Positions 31,310 through 40,225 of a stretch of DNA of 64,000 bases are shown one piece after another (position 1 is the first letter of the stretch; the number at the start of each line of letters is the position of its first letter). Source of the DNA: Actinomadura luzonensis (GTDB lineage Bacteria; Actinomycetota; Actinomycetes; Streptosporangiales; Streptosporangiaceae); assembly GCF_022664455.2 (NCBI RefSeq), contig NZ_JAKRKC020000003.1:434001-498000 (forward strand). The letters are read 5' to 3'. The position numbers and the translations under genes were made by a program. The notes beneath the pieces were generated by a model that did no database searches, was not told where the DNA came from, and worked only from the letters and a program-made list of their open reading frames with translations.

Positions 31310-33595
31310 TTACTCGATGACGGCCCGGACGGGAGCTCCGGCCACCGGGGCGATCTCGACCGCGGTGACGCGCTTCGGGCCGGTGACGGCGACGCGCAGC
31401 TCGTCGCCGTGCCTGGTGGCGACGGCGAACGTCACGCCGTCCTCGTCGTGCACGCTGGTGGTGCCGTCGCCGCCCCCGAAGGCGACGAGGGTGATCTCGG
31501 CCGGCACGTCCACGGTGCCGCCCGCGCCGGCGACCGGGATGAGCGCGCCGTGCCGGACGAACAGGGGGATCTGGTCGAGCGGCTTGGCGACCTCGACGTA
31601 GCGGCCGCCGTCCAGGGTCTCGCCGGTCCAGTAGTCGACCCACGCGCCGCGCGGCAGGTACACCTGGCGGACGCCCTCGGGCGAGGTCATGGGGGCGACG
31701 AGCAGGTCGCGGCCGAACAGGTACTCCAGGTCGGCCTGCCAGGCGACCGGGTCGTCCGGGAAGTCGACGCAGAGCGCGCGCATCATCGGCGCGCCGGTGG
31801 CGGCCGACTCGACGGCCGCCGAGTAGAGGTAGGGCATGAGCCGGTAGCGCAGCTTCAGCGCGGCCACGGCCTGCTCCTCGACGGCCGGGAACTCCCACGG
31901 CTCGCGGGTGGTGGTGCCGTGCAGGCGCACCAGCGGCGACAGGGCGCCGAACTGGGTCCAGCGGACGTACAGGTCGTCGCTCGGCCGGCCGGTGAAGCCG
32001 CCCGCGTCGTGGCTCCAGAACGGCACGCCGGACAGGCCGTGCGCGAGGCCGCCCCTGATCGTGCTGCCCATGGCGGCGTAGCTGGTGTAGGTGTCGCCGT
32101 TCCACTGGGCGCTGTGGCGCTGCCCGCCCAGGTACGACGAGCGCGCCCACACCAGCGAGTGGCCGTTGACCTCGCGGGTGACGTCGGCGACGGCGTCGTT
32201 GAACAGCAGGGTGTAGACGTTGTGCAGGTCGGTGCCGGTCATGCCGTTCGCGGCGACGGCGTCGGCCGGCACGCCCTCGGCGAAGTCGGTCTTGAAGGCG
32301 TCCACGCCCTGGCGCAGCAGGTCGCGGAGCAGGCCCTGGAACCAGGCGACGGCGGCCGGGTCGGTGAAGTCGACGATGCCGCAGGCGGGGAAGGAGCCGT
32401 GCCAGCAGTCGGCGACGTAGGGCTCGCCCTGCTGATTTTTCAGGAAATATCCGGCGGCGGCCGCCTCCTCGAACGCCGGGCTCAGGTGCGACACGTACGG
32501 GTTCATCCACAGGCACACCCGGAACCCCATCGCGTGCAGCTCCGCCAGCATCCGCTCGGGCTCGGGGAAGTTCACCGGGTCCCACCGCAGGTCCGACCAG
32601 TGCCCGTCGCTCTGCCAGTACGTGTCCAGGTGCAGCACGTCGCACGGGATCCCGCGCTCGCGGATCGTGCGCGCCCGCGCCAGCACCCGCTCCTGGCTGT
32701 CCACGCAGAACCCGGAGGAGATCCAGGTGCCGAACGCCCACTTCGGCGGCAGCGAGGGGCGGCTGGTCAGCCGGTCGTAACGGTCCAGGATCTCGGGCGG
32801 CGTGGGCCCGGCGATCACGTAGTAGTCCATGACGTCGTCGGGCACCACGATCTGCACCACGCTGTGCGTGGACTGGCACACGTCGAACTCGCTCGGCGCG
32901 CCGCTGTCCAGCAGGACGCCGTAGCCGCGGCTGGAGACGTACAGGGGCACGTTCTTGTAAGCGCGCTGCGACTCGGCGCCGAAGGCGTCGAAGTTCCACA
33001 TGAGCGGCCGCTGCCCGCGCTTGTCGAGCCGGGTGAACGACTCGCCGAACCCGGCGAAGCACTCGTCGGGCGCGGCGGCGAAGCTCTCGTGATAGGCGAC
33101 GGCGGTCCCGCCCGCGCTGGAGCGGCCGAACGGCAGGGTGCGCAGCCGGCCGCTGATGTCGGTGTGCCCGCGGTCCTGCTCCACCAGCGTGCGCCCGGTG
33201 GCGTCGGTGAAGCGCAGGTGCCACGGGGAGAGCCGGATCTCGGCCCGCAGCGGGCCCGCGTCGATCACGATCGGCTCACCCGGTGTCACCCCGGCACGGG
33301 CCCCTGAGTACGTGCCGGGGTTCACCAGCGCGATGGCCGCCGCCGAGCGTGGCCGGGCCGCCGCGTCCTCCGACAGCCGCACCCGGATCACGCCCTCGCC
33401 CGCCACGCCCACCTGGACGACCAGCGTCTCCTCCGCGGAGGTGACCGCCTTGAGCATCACCTCCGCGCCGTCGGCCGCGACCAGCTCGGCCGCGGTGACC
33501 GCCGACAGGCCGCCCTCGCCTCGCTCGCGTACCGGCAGCTCGGGCGGGTCGGCCACGAAGTACTCGTGCGCGACCAAGGGGGGGCGATAGGGCAT
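31310..33595 (-). CDS. GH31 alpha-xylosidase (YicI-like)
   Basis: 761-residue GH31 enzyme. Residues about 1-260 are the N-terminal beta domain, 260-600 the barrel. The catalytic nucleophile lies in AFKTDFAEGVP, the YicI-type KTDF-G/A-E motif, and the acid/base in SAQWNGDTYTSY; further family marks are AFGTWISSGF, WMNPYV and WSHDAGGFTG. The KTDFxE version of the nucleophile motif is typical of alpha-xylosidases, which remove the xylose side chains of xyloglucan oligosaccharides. There is no signal peptide, so it acts inside the cell after import. ATG at 33595 has GGAG; the probable ROK operator is 41 bases upstream. First gene of the five-gene operon that ends at 25408. Confidence 0.93.
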   Translation of the reverse strand: MPYRPPLVAHEYFVADPPELPVRERGEGGLSAVTAAELVAADGAEVMLKAVTSAEETLVVQVGVAGEGVIRVRLSEDAAARPRSAAAIALVNPGTYSGARAGVTPGEPIVIDAGPLRAEIRLSPWHLRFTDATGRTLVEQDRGHTDISGRLRTLPFGRSSAGGTAVAYHESFAAAPDECFAGFGESFTRLDKRGQRPLMWNFDAFGAESQRAYKNVPLYVSSRGYGVLLDSGAPSEFDVCQSTHSVVQIVVPDDVMDYYVIAGPTPPEILDRYDRLTSRPSLPPKWAFGTWISSGFCVDSQERVLARARTIRERGIPCDVLHLDTYWQSDGHWSDLRWDPVNFPEPERMLAELHAMGFRVCLWMNPYVSHLSPAFEEAAAAGYFLKNQQGEPYVADCWHGSFPACGIVDFTDPAAVAWFQGLLRDLLRQGVDAFKTDFAEGVPADAVAANGMTGTDLHNVYTLLFNDAVADVTREVNGHSLVWARSSYLGGQRHSAQWNGDTYTSYAAMGSTIRGGLAHGLSGVPFWSHDAGGFTGRPSDDLYVRWTQFGALSPLVRLHGTTTREPWEFPAVEEQAVAALKLRYRLMPYLYSAAVESAATGAPMMRALCVDFPDDPVAWQADLEYLFGRDLLVAPMTSPEGVRQVYLPRGAWVDYWTGETLDGGRYVEVAKPLDQIPLFVRHGALIPVAGAGGTVDVPAEITLVAFGGGDGTTSVHDEDGVTFAVATRHGDELRVAVTGPKRVTAVEIAPVAGAPVRAVIE

Positions 33596-33635
33596 GGAAG
33601 CTCCTTCGAACGGCTGCGCCAACTCGTGAGTTAGT

Positions 33636-33651
33636 TTGGTGCCCATACCAA
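33636..33651. promoter_or_regulatory. Probable ROK operator, copy 2
   Basis: TTGGT-GCCCAT-ACCAA has the same arms and 6-base spacer as the site at 8971-8986 between the ROK gene and its divergent importer. It lies 41-56 bases before the GH31 start. This links the GH31 operon to the ROK regulator 25 kb away. Confidence 0.65.
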
Positions 33652-33750
33652 CAAACGTCAACGGTTGACGGCGGCCGTCCTCAGGCGCGCACGACAGCGG
33701 ACCGTCCGAGGCCACCGCCCGGGCGCGGACGCCCCCGGGCAGCACGACGG

Positions 33751-33776
33751 GCGCGACGGGCCCTGCCTCGTCGCGC
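33751..33776 (-). terminator. Hairpin terminator after the lpdA-like gene
   Basis: GCGCGACG pairs with CGTCGCGC across a 10-base loop, 15 bases after the stop of the flavoprotein gene at 33792. It separates that gene from the GH31 promoter region. No T-run follows. Confidence 0.55.
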
Positions 33777-33791
33777 TCGCGGAGCGGGGGT

Positions 33792-35186
33792 CTAGATGCC
33801 CGAGGCCGTCTGCGGCTGCATCAGGCGGCGGGCCGCCTCGGTGACCGAGCCGGACAGCGACGGGTAGACCGCGAAGGTGTGGGCGAGCTGGTCGACGGTC
33901 AGCCGCTGCTGCACCGCCACCGACACCGCGAGGATCAGCTCGGAGGCGCGCGGCGCCACCACCACCCCGCCGAGCACGATGCCGGTGTGCGGGCGGCAGA
34001 ACAGCTTGACGAAGCCGTCGTTGAAGCCCTGCATCTTGGCCCGCGCGTTGGTGGCCAGCGGCAGCTTGACGACGTTGGCCTCGATCTCGCCCGCCTCGAT
34101 GGCCCGCTGCGCCACGCCGACGGCCGCGATCTCGGGGTCGGTGAAGATGTTGGAGGCCACGGTGGCCAGGCGCAGCGGCTGCACCGCCTCGCCGAGCGCG
34201 TGCCACACCGCGATGCGGCCCTGCATGGCGGCGACCGAGGCCAGCATGAGCACGCCCGTGCAGTCGCCGGCGGCGTACACGCCGGGCGCGGAGGTGCGCG
34301 AGACCTTGTCGACCTTGATGAAGCCGCCCCGGTCGAGCTGGATGCCGGCCTCCTCCAGGCCGATGCCGGAGGTGTTGGGGACCATGCCGACCGTCATGAG
34401 GGCGTGCGTGCCCTCGGCCGTGCGACCGTCCTCCAGCGTCACCACGACGCCGTCGGCGGTGCGCTTGACGCCGGCCGCCCGGGAGCGGCCCATGACGTTC
34501 ATGCCGCGCCGCCGGTAGACCTCCTCGAGCACCTCGGCGCCGTCGGCGTCCTCGTTGGGCATCATGCGGTCGCGGCTGGAGACCAGCGTGACCTCGGCGC
34601 CGAGCGAGCGGTAGGCGCCGGCGAACTCCGCGCCGGTGACGCCCGAGCCGACCACGATCAGGTGCTCGGGCAGCTCCTCCAGGTCGTAGAGCTGGCGCCA
34701 GGTGAGGATGCGCTCGCCGTCGGGCTCGGCCCCGGGCAACACGCGCGGCGTCGCGCCGGTGGCGACGAGCACGACGTCGGCCCGGATCGTGCGGTCGCCC
34801 GCCCGGACGACCTGCGGGTCGACCAGCCGGCCCCGGGCCTTGATGATCTCGACGCCCTCGGCCTCGACGCGGGCCGCGATGTCGGCGGACTGCGCCTGCG
34901 CCAGCTCCTTGACCCGCTTGTTGACCAGCGGCAGGTCGACGCCGACCGCGCCGGCGTCGTGGTCGGCGCCGCCGTCGAAGGAGATGCCGAGCGACGGCGC
35001 GTCGTGCAGCGCCTGCTTGCGGACCGAGGTCGCGATCAGCGTCTTGGAGGGCACGCAGTCGGTGAGGACGCAGGCGCCGCCGGGCCCGTCCTGTTCGACC
35101 ATCGTGACCTGCGCGCCTAGCTGGGCGGCCACCAGCGCCGCCTCGTAGCCGCCTGGTCCGCCACCGATGATCACGATCCTCGTCAC
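33792..35186 (-). CDS. lpdA: NAD(P)H-quinone dehydrogenase / dihydrolipoamide dehydrogenase-like flavoprotein (LpdA type)
   Basis: 464-residue two-dinucleotide-fold flavoprotein. FAD binding: RIVIIGGGPGGYEAALVA; redox pair: GGACVLTDCVPSKTLIA (Cys-x4-Cys); NAD(P) binding: LIVVGSGVTGAEFAGAYRSL; second FAD motif: APGVYAAGDCTGVL; C-terminal dimer domain with FTDPEIAAVG. The CVLTDCVPSKT version is that of mycobacterial LpdA (Rv3303c), an NAD(P)H:quinone reductase rather than a true lipoamide dehydrogenase, and no lipoyl-complex genes are nearby. The C-terminus has HTFAVYPSLSGSVTEA, where the usual catalytic His-x4-Glu motif is changed, in line with that view. GTG start at 35186. Confidence 0.88.
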   Translation of the reverse strand: MTRIVIIGGGPGGYEAALVAAQLGAQVTMVEQDGPGGACVLTDCVPSKTLIATSVRKQALHDAPSLGISFDGGADHDAGAVGVDLPLVNKRVKELAQAQSADIAARVEAEGVEIIKARGRLVDPQVVRAGDRTIRADVVLVATGATPRVLPGAEPDGERILTWRQLYDLEELPEHLIVVGSGVTGAEFAGAYRSLGAEVTLVSSRDRMMPNEDADGAEVLEEVYRRRGMNVMGRSRAAGVKRTADGVVVTLEDGRTAEGTHALMTVGMVPNTSGIGLEEAGIQLDRGGFIKVDKVSRTSAPGVYAAGDCTGVLMLASVAAMQGRIAVWHALGEAVQPLRLATVASNIFTDPEIAAVGVAQRAIEAGEIEANVVKLPLATNARAKMQGFNDGFVKLFCRPHTGIVLGGVVVAPRASELILAVSVAVQQRLTVDQLAHTFAVYPSLSGSVTEAARRLMQPQTASGI

Positions 35187-35257
35187 GTATCCATTCTCGC
35201 CCATGCTCAGCCGTGACATCGAACGGGTCGGCCTCTCAGGCGCTAGTCTTGGCTGCT

Positions 35258-35707
35258 GTGCCTGTGTACGCCGCCTACGGCAGCAATCTCGATCCCGAGC
35301 AGATGGCCATGCGCGCCCCGCACTCCCCGATCAGGGGGAACGGCTGGCTCACCGGCTGGCGGCTGACGTTCGGCGGCCACGACCCGGCCTGGGGTGGCGC
35401 GCTCGCGACGATCGTCGAAGACCCAGACGAGCACGTGTTCGTCGTGCTCTACGACGTGCCGGAGTGGGAGGAGACCTCCCTCGACCAGTGGGAGGGCGCG
35501 GTGCGCGGCGCCTACCACAAGGTGCGGCTGCGGGTGCAGACCCTCGACGGCGACGTCCTGGCCTGGTTCTACGTGCTCGACGGCTACGAGGGCGGCCTGC
35601 CCACGGCCCGCTACCTCGGCAGCCTGGCCGAGGCGGCCGAGCGGGCGGGCGCCCCCGACGACTACGTCAAGGAGCTGCGGGAGCGCCCCTGCACCTCGTT
35701 CGGCTAG
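35258..35707 (+). CDS. Gamma-glutamylcyclotransferase-like protein
   Basis: 149-residue protein of the GGCT fold. The substrate-loop signature YAAYGSNLDPEQMAMRAP is at the N-terminus, with GNGWLTGWRLTFGG and AWFYVLDGYEGG further on. The fold family includes gamma-glutamylcyclotransferases and BtrG-type enzymes that release 5-oxoproline from gamma-glutamyl amines; the true substrate is unknown. The GTG start gives VPVYAAYGSN, exactly at the domain start. It is convergent with the MHS transporter gene, overlapping by four bases (CTAG). Confidence 0.85.
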   Translation: MPVYAAYGSNLDPEQMAMRAPHSPIRGNGWLTGWRLTFGGHDPAWGGALATIVEDPDEHVFVVLYDVPEWEETSLDQWEGAVRGAYHKVRLRVQTLDGDVLAWFYVLDGYEGGLPTARYLGSLAEAAERAGAPDDYVKELRERPCTSFG

Positions 35708-37008
35708 CGCAGCGGCTGGTCCTTGGTCTCGCGCAGCACGAAGACGTACACCAGCGTGGAGATCAGCGCGAGCGCCGACATGTACCACGGGAACGCGCCC
35801 GGGTTGCCGGCCTCCTGCAGCGCGGTGCCGATGAGCGGCGCGGTGCCGCCGAACAGCGCCACCGTCAGCGAGTACGGGAACCCCGCGCCCGCCGCCCGCA
35901 CCCGCGTGGGGAACAGCTCGGAGTTCACCGCGGCCGAGATCGAGGTGAAGCAGCCGAGGAACACCATGCCGACGAGCTGCACGGCGAGCAGGCTGCCGTA
36001 GGAGTCGCTGAGCAGCCCGAGCAGCGGCACGGGCAGGATCAGGAAGCCGAGGCCGAACGTGATCAGCATCGGCTTGCGCCCGATCCGGTCCGACAACATG
36101 CCGAGCAGCGGCTGCAGGATCATGAAGAAGACCAGGCAGATCGTACCGATCTGGAGCGAGTCGGCCTTGTCGAACTTGACGGTGATCTGCGCGTACGTCG
36201 GCAGGAAGCTGGTCCAGGTGTAGTACGCCACGGTGCCGGCGATCGTGATGCCGACGATGGTGAGCGCCGAGCGCGGGTGGTGCTTGAGGAACTCGAACAT
36301 CTTCGGCCGCACCGCCTCGCCGCGCTGGATCTCCTCGGCCACGGCGGAGGTCTCGTCGGCGCCCTTGCGGATCCACAGGCCGACGAGGCTGAGCACGGCT
36401 CCCAGGACGAACGGGATGCGCCAGCCGTAGGAGTTCATGTCGGCCTCGACCAGGGCCGTGGCCAGCAGCGCCGCCAGGCCGGAGGCGATGAGCTGGCCGA
36501 TCGTGGTGCTGACGTACTGGAAGCTGGAGAACAGGCCGCGGCGGCCCGGCGGGGCCGACTCCACCAGGAACGTGGTCGCGGCGGCGAACTCGCCGCCCAC
36601 CGACAGGCCCTGCACCAGGCGGGCGAGGGTCAGGATGATCGGCGCGAGCAGCCCGACGGCCTCGTAGGTGGGGGTCAGCCCGACCAGCAGCGAGCCCGCG
36701 CCCATCAGCACGATGGTGAAGGTCATGGCGCTCTTGCGGCCGTAGCGGTCGGCGAACGCGCCCACCAGCAGGCCGCCGAGCGGGCGCATGAAGAACCCGA
36801 CCGCGAAGACCACGAACGAGCTCAGCAGCGGCACCAGGCTGTTGCCGGCGCCCTTCGGGAAGATCTGGGCGGAGAAATAGGTGGCCAGGAACGTGTAGGC
36901 GTACCAGTCGTACCACTCGACCACGTTGCCGATGCTGGCCGCCATGAGCTGGCGGACCCGGCTCTTGGGGATGCCGAGCGGTGATTGCGCCACAGGGGGT
37001 GTCGCCAC
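35704..37008 (-). CDS. MFS transporter, metabolite:H+ symporter (MHS) family
   Basis: 434-residue, 12-helix transporter. Family marks are SIGNVVEWYDWYAYTFLATY, GFFMRPLGGLLVGAFADRYG and RLVQGLSVGGEFAAATTFLV, all characteristic of the MHS group, which imports carboxylates, osmolytes such as proline or betaine, or shikimate. GTG at 37008 has AAAGGAG six bases upstream; a TTG at 37029 is less good. Divergent from an Lrp-type regulator that is coupled to an M20 hydrolase, so the transported substrate may be an amino-acid derivative cleaved by that hydrolase. Confidence 0.9.
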   Translation of the reverse strand: MATPPVAQSPLGIPKSRVRQLMAASIGNVVEWYDWYAYTFLATYFSAQIFPKGAGNSLVPLLSSFVVFAVGFFMRPLGGLLVGAFADRYGRKSAMTFTIVLMGAGSLLVGLTPTYEAVGLLAPIILTLARLVQGLSVGGEFAAATTFLVESAPPGRRGLFSSFQYVSTTIGQLIASGLAALLATALVEADMNSYGWRIPFVLGAVLSLVGLWIRKGADETSAVAEEIQRGEAVRPKMFEFLKHHPRSALTIVGITIAGTVAYYTWTSFLPTYAQITVKFDKADSLQIGTICLVFFMILQPLLGMLSDRIGRKPMLITFGLGFLILPVPLLGLLSDSYGSLLAVQLVGMVFLGCFTSISAAVNSELFPTRVRAAGAGFPYSLTVALFGGTAPLIGTALQEAGNPGAFPWYMSALALISTLVYVFVLRETKDQPLR

Positions 37009-37112
37009 GAATGGCTCCTTTGCTGACAAGTGCGTAATGGCTTACTGTGCAGTTGGAAGACCGAAACAGTCAAATATCTGGCCAGAGTTTTACATATCCG
37101 ACACGGAGCCGC

Positions 37113-38099
37113 TTGCAGGTGGACGTTCTCGACCGGCGCCTGGTCGCCGCACTCCAGGTGAGCCCGCGCGCCTCGTGGGGCGAGATCGCCCGCGTGGTCG
37201 GCGAGCACGAGCGCACGGTCGCGCGCCGCCTGCAGAAGCTCATCGCCGAGGGCCAGGTCCGGGTCACCACGATCTACGACGACCTGCGCACCGGGCACGG
37301 GCGGCCCGCCCACCTGCACGTGCACGTGCGTCCTGGCACCGCGGGCAAGGTCGCCGAGGCGCTGGCCGACCGGCCCGACACGCGCTCGGTCTACGCCCTC
37401 ACCGGCGCGGCCGACCTCGGCTGCGAGCTGGTCTCGCCGTCCCGCGAGGCCCTGCACCGCACGCTGTCCACCGAGATCAGCTCGATCGACGGGGTGCTCC
37501 AGACGCAGACCCAGGTCGTGCTGCACACCTTCAGGACCGTCGCCGAGTGGCACGCCCCGTACCTGAGCGAGGAGGAGGTCGCCGAGCTGAGCCCGGCCCC
37601 GCCCCCGGAGGACCTGCCCGACGAGGAGGGCCTGTCGCCCCTGGAGCAGGAGATCGCCGAGCTGCTGGCCGCCGACGGCCGGATCGCCTTCACCGCGGTG
37701 GCCGAGCGGCTGGCCGTGTCGCTGCCGACCGCGCGCCGCCGGGTGACCTCGCTGCTGGAGCGGCGGCTGCTGCTGCCGCGCGCCGAGGTCGAGCCCGCGC
37801 TGCTCGGGCTGGAGGTGGAGGCCATGCTGTGGCTCAAGGTCCGGCCGTACGCGCTGGACCTGGTGGGGCAGCGGCTGGCGGCGCACCCCAGCGTGCGTTA
37901 CTGCGCCGCCACCTCGGGCACGCACTCCCTCATCGTCCAGGTGGTCTCGGCCCACGAGGCGGACCTCTACCGTTTCATGACGGGCGTCGTCGGCGCCTAC
38001 GACGAGATCGCCGACAGCGACCTCACCCTGATCACCCGCGCCTACAAGCGCGGTCACCTCCGCAAGTCCGGACTGCTCACCCTGGAGAAGACACCATGA
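37113..38099 (+). CDS. Lrp/AsnC-family regulator with two HTH-RAM modules
   Basis: About 328 residues, twice the usual Lrp length. The first module has DRRLVAALQVSPRASWGEIA and ARRLQKLIAEGQVRV, then an effector-binding RAM domain (HVHVRPGTAGKVAEALADRP). The second repeats the plan: LEQEIAELLAADGRIAFTAV, ARRRVTSLLERRLLLPR, and a RAM domain with LWLKVRPYALDLVGQRLAAH. Lrp proteins sense amino acids or their derivatives. The start is uncertain: TTG at 37113 and GTG at 37119 both follow GGAG, and GTG at 37047 is further out. The stop overlaps the M20 hydrolase gene (ATGA). Likely controls that gene and the divergent transporter. Confidence 0.88.
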   Translation: MQVDVLDRRLVAALQVSPRASWGEIARVVGEHERTVARRLQKLIAEGQVRVTTIYDDLRTGHGRPAHLHVHVRPGTAGKVAEALADRPDTRSVYALTGAADLGCELVSPSREALHRTLSTEISSIDGVLQTQTQVVLHTFRTVAEWHAPYLSEEEVAELSPAPPPEDLPDEEGLSPLEQEIAELLAADGRIAFTAVAERLAVSLPTARRRVTSLLERRLLLPRAEVEPALLGLEVEAMLWLKVRPYALDLVGQRLAAHPSVRYCAATSGTHSLIVQVVSAHEADLYRFMTGVVGAYDEIADSDLTLITRAYKRGHLRKSGLLTLEKTP

Positions 38100-39418
38100 C
38101 ATCTGCCGAGCCGACCTCGCCCGCCGAGAAGGAGGTCGCCGACCTCTGCGTGGAGCTGATCCGCGTCGACAGCAGCAACTACGGGGACGGCAGCGGCCCC
38201 GGCGAGCGGGCCGCGGCCGAGGTCGTCATGGCCAGGCTGGCCGAGGTCGGCATCGAGGCCACCTACGTGGAGAGCGAGCCGGGCCGCGGCAACGTGATCA
38301 CCCGCGTGGAGGGCACCGACCCGTCGCTGCCCGCGCTGCTCGTGCACGGCCACCTGGACGTCGTGCCGGCCAACGCGGCCGACTGGTCGGTCGACCCGTT
38401 CGGCGGCGAGGTGCGCGACGGCTACATCTGGGGCCGCGGCGCCGTCGACATGAAGGACATGGACGCGATGATGCTGGCCGTGCTGCGCCAGCTCACCCGC
38501 GAGGGCCGCAGGCCCCGCCGCGACCTGGTCTTCGCCTGGGTCGCCGACGAGGAGGCGGGCGGCGTGTACGGCGCCAAGCACCTCACCGCCCACCACCCCG
38601 AGCTGTTCGAGGGCGTCACCGAGGCCATCAGCGAGGTCGGCGGCTACTCGCTGGAGGTGGACCCGTCGCTGCGGCTCTACCTCATCGAGACCGCCCAGAA
38701 GGGCCTGGCCTGGATGAAGCTGGTCGCCGACGGCACCGCCGGGCACGGCTCGATGCTCAACGCCGACAACGCGGTGACCGAGGTCGCGCGGGCGGTGGCG
38801 CGGATCGGCGAGCACGACTGGCCGCTGACGTACACGCCGACCGTGCGGCAGTTCCTCACCGAGGTCGCCGACGCGTTCGGGATCCCGTTCGACGAGGACG
38901 ACCCGCAGCCCGTCCTGGACCGGATCGGGCCGCTGGTGCGCTTCGTCGGCGCCACGCTGCGCAACACCGCCAATCCCACCCAGCTCGCCGCCGGCTACAA
39001 GTCGAACGTCATCCCCGGCCAGGCCACGGCCGTGGTCGACGGGCGGTTCCTGCCGGGCTTCGAGGAGGAGTTCTTCAAGACCATCGACTCGCTCACCGGG
39101 CCGAAGGTGCGGCGCGAGTTCATCCACCACGACATCGCACTGGAGACGACGTTCGACGGGGCGCTGGTGGAGTCCATGATCGCGGCGCTGAAGGCCGAGG
39201 ACCCGACGGCGCGGGCGATCCCGTACTGCATGTCGGGCGGCACCGACAACAAGACCTTCTTCGCCGACCTCGGGGTGCGCGGGTTCGGATTCGTGCCGCT
39301 GCGGCTGCCCGCCGGGATGGACTTCGCGGCCATGTTCCACGGCGTGGACGAGCGGGTGCCGGTGGAGGCGCTGCAGTTCGGCGTACGGGTGCTGGACAGG
39401 CTGCTCCTAAACTACTGA
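38096..39418 (+). CDS. M20 family metallohydrolase (ArgE/DapE/CPG2 type)
   Basis: 440-residue M20 peptidase. Metal and catalytic motifs: LLVHGHLDVVPANA, WGRGAVDMKDMDAM, WVADEEAGGVYGAKH, and the final His in AMFHGVDERVPVEAL. The dimerisation lid is marked by GTAGHGSML. This family cleaves dipeptides or N-acyl amino acids with two metal ions. It is larger than DapE and close to the actinomycete M20/M25 group annotated as carboxypeptidase or acetylornithine deacetylase-like. It is coupled to an Lrp regulator by an ATGA overlap, pointing to use of an amino-acid conjugate. Confidence 0.9.
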   Translation: MTSAEPTSPAEKEVADLCVELIRVDSSNYGDGSGPGERAAAEVVMARLAEVGIEATYVESEPGRGNVITRVEGTDPSLPALLVHGHLDVVPANAADWSVDPFGGEVRDGYIWGRGAVDMKDMDAMMLAVLRQLTREGRRPRRDLVFAWVADEEAGGVYGAKHLTAHHPELFEGVTEAISEVGGYSLEVDPSLRLYLIETAQKGLAWMKLVADGTAGHGSMLNADNAVTEVARAVARIGEHDWPLTYTPTVRQFLTEVADAFGIPFDEDDPQPVLDRIGPLVRFVGATLRNTANPTQLAAGYKSNVIPGQATAVVDGRFLPGFEEEFFKTIDSLTGPKVRREFIHHDIALETTFDGALVESMIAALKAEDPTARAIPYCMSGGTDNKTFFADLGVRGFGFVPLRLPAGMDFAAMFHGVDERVPVEALQFGVRVLDRLLLNY

Positions 39419-39421
39419 AGT

Positions 39422-40225
39422 GTGAGCAAAGACGCATACACCCTGGCCAGTGAGGCCGCCGCGGCGCTGCGAGCCGCGACCGGCCTCGACACCTTCGACG
39501 TGGCGCTCGTCATGGGGTCGGGGTGGGTGCCCGCCGCCGACGCGATCGGCGAGACCGTGAGCGAGGTGCCGTTCACCGACCTGCCCGGCTTCCGGGCGCC
39601 GGCGGTGGCCGGGCACGGCGGCAGGATCCGGGTGGTGCGCACCGCCGCCGGGCGGCACGCGCTGGTGTTCCTCGGGCGCACGCACCTGTACGAAGGGCTC
39701 GGCGTCGAGGCCGTCGTGCACGGCGTGCGCACGGCGGCCGCGGCCGGGGTCCGCACGCTGGTGCTGACCAACGCGGCGGGCGGCCTGCGGCCCGAAACCC
39801 AGAACGTCGGCGACCCCGTCCTGATCAGCGACCACATCAACCTGACCGGCGCGAACCCGATCACCGGCACCACGTTCATCGACCTCACCGAGGTCTACTC
39901 GCGGCGGCTGCGGGCCCTGGTCCACGAGGTGGACCCCACCCTGGCCGAGGGCGTGTACGTGGCCTTCCGCGGGCCGACGTACGAGACGCCGGCCGAGATC
40001 CGCATGCTGCGCACCCTGGGCGGTGACCTGGTCGGCATGTCCACCGTCCTGGAGGCCATCGCCGCCCGCGAGGCGGGCGTCGAGGTGCTCGGCGTCTCCC
40101 TGGTCACCAACCCCGGCGCGGGGCTGGCCGGCGAGCCGCTGAACCACGAGGAGGTCCTGGAGGTCGGCCGGGCCACCGCCGCCCGCATGGGCGCGCTGCT
40201 CGGCAAGGTGGTGGACAAGCTGTGA
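39422..40225 (+). CDS. Purine nucleoside phosphorylase
   Basis: 267-residue trimeric-type (PNP/MTAP) phosphorylase. Motifs are ALVMGSGWVPAADAIGE, VFLGRTHLYEG, LVLTNAAGGLRPE, ISDHINLTGANPI, YVAFRGPTYETPAEIRMLR, DLVGMSTVLEAIAAREAG and VTNPGAGL, covering the phosphate and ribose sites. It converts inosine or guanosine plus phosphate to base and ribose-1-phosphate. GTG start, three bases after the M20 gene. Its stop overlaps the phosphohexomutase gene (GTGA). An adenosine deaminase gene is 7 kb away, and a nucleoside importer 15 kb away. Confidence 0.95.
   Translation: MSKDAYTLASEAAAALRAATGLDTFDVALVMGSGWVPAADAIGETVSEVPFTDLPGFRAPAVAGHGGRIRVVRTAAGRHALVFLGRTHLYEGLGVEAVVHGVRTAAAAGVRTLVLTNAAGGLRPETQNVGDPVLISDHINLTGANPITGTTFIDLTEVYSRRLRALVHEVDPTLAEGVYVAFRGPTYETPAEIRMLRTLGGDLVGMSTVLEAIAAREAGVEVLGVSLVTNPGAGLAGEPLNHEEVLEVGRATAARMGALLGKVVDKL

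Noticed and set aside
33717-33740. GCCCGGGCG ... CGCCCCCGGGC as a second terminator after the lpdA-like gene
   Set aside because: The arms differ by two extra C and pair imperfectly; the nearby GCGCGACG/CGTCGCGC hairpin is better placed.
17746-35707. Four-base CTAG overlaps at two convergent gene ends (17746-17749 and 35704-35707) as a regulatory feature
   Set aside because: CTAG reads as TAG on both strands, so convergent genes can share it easily; compact gene ends explain it without further function.
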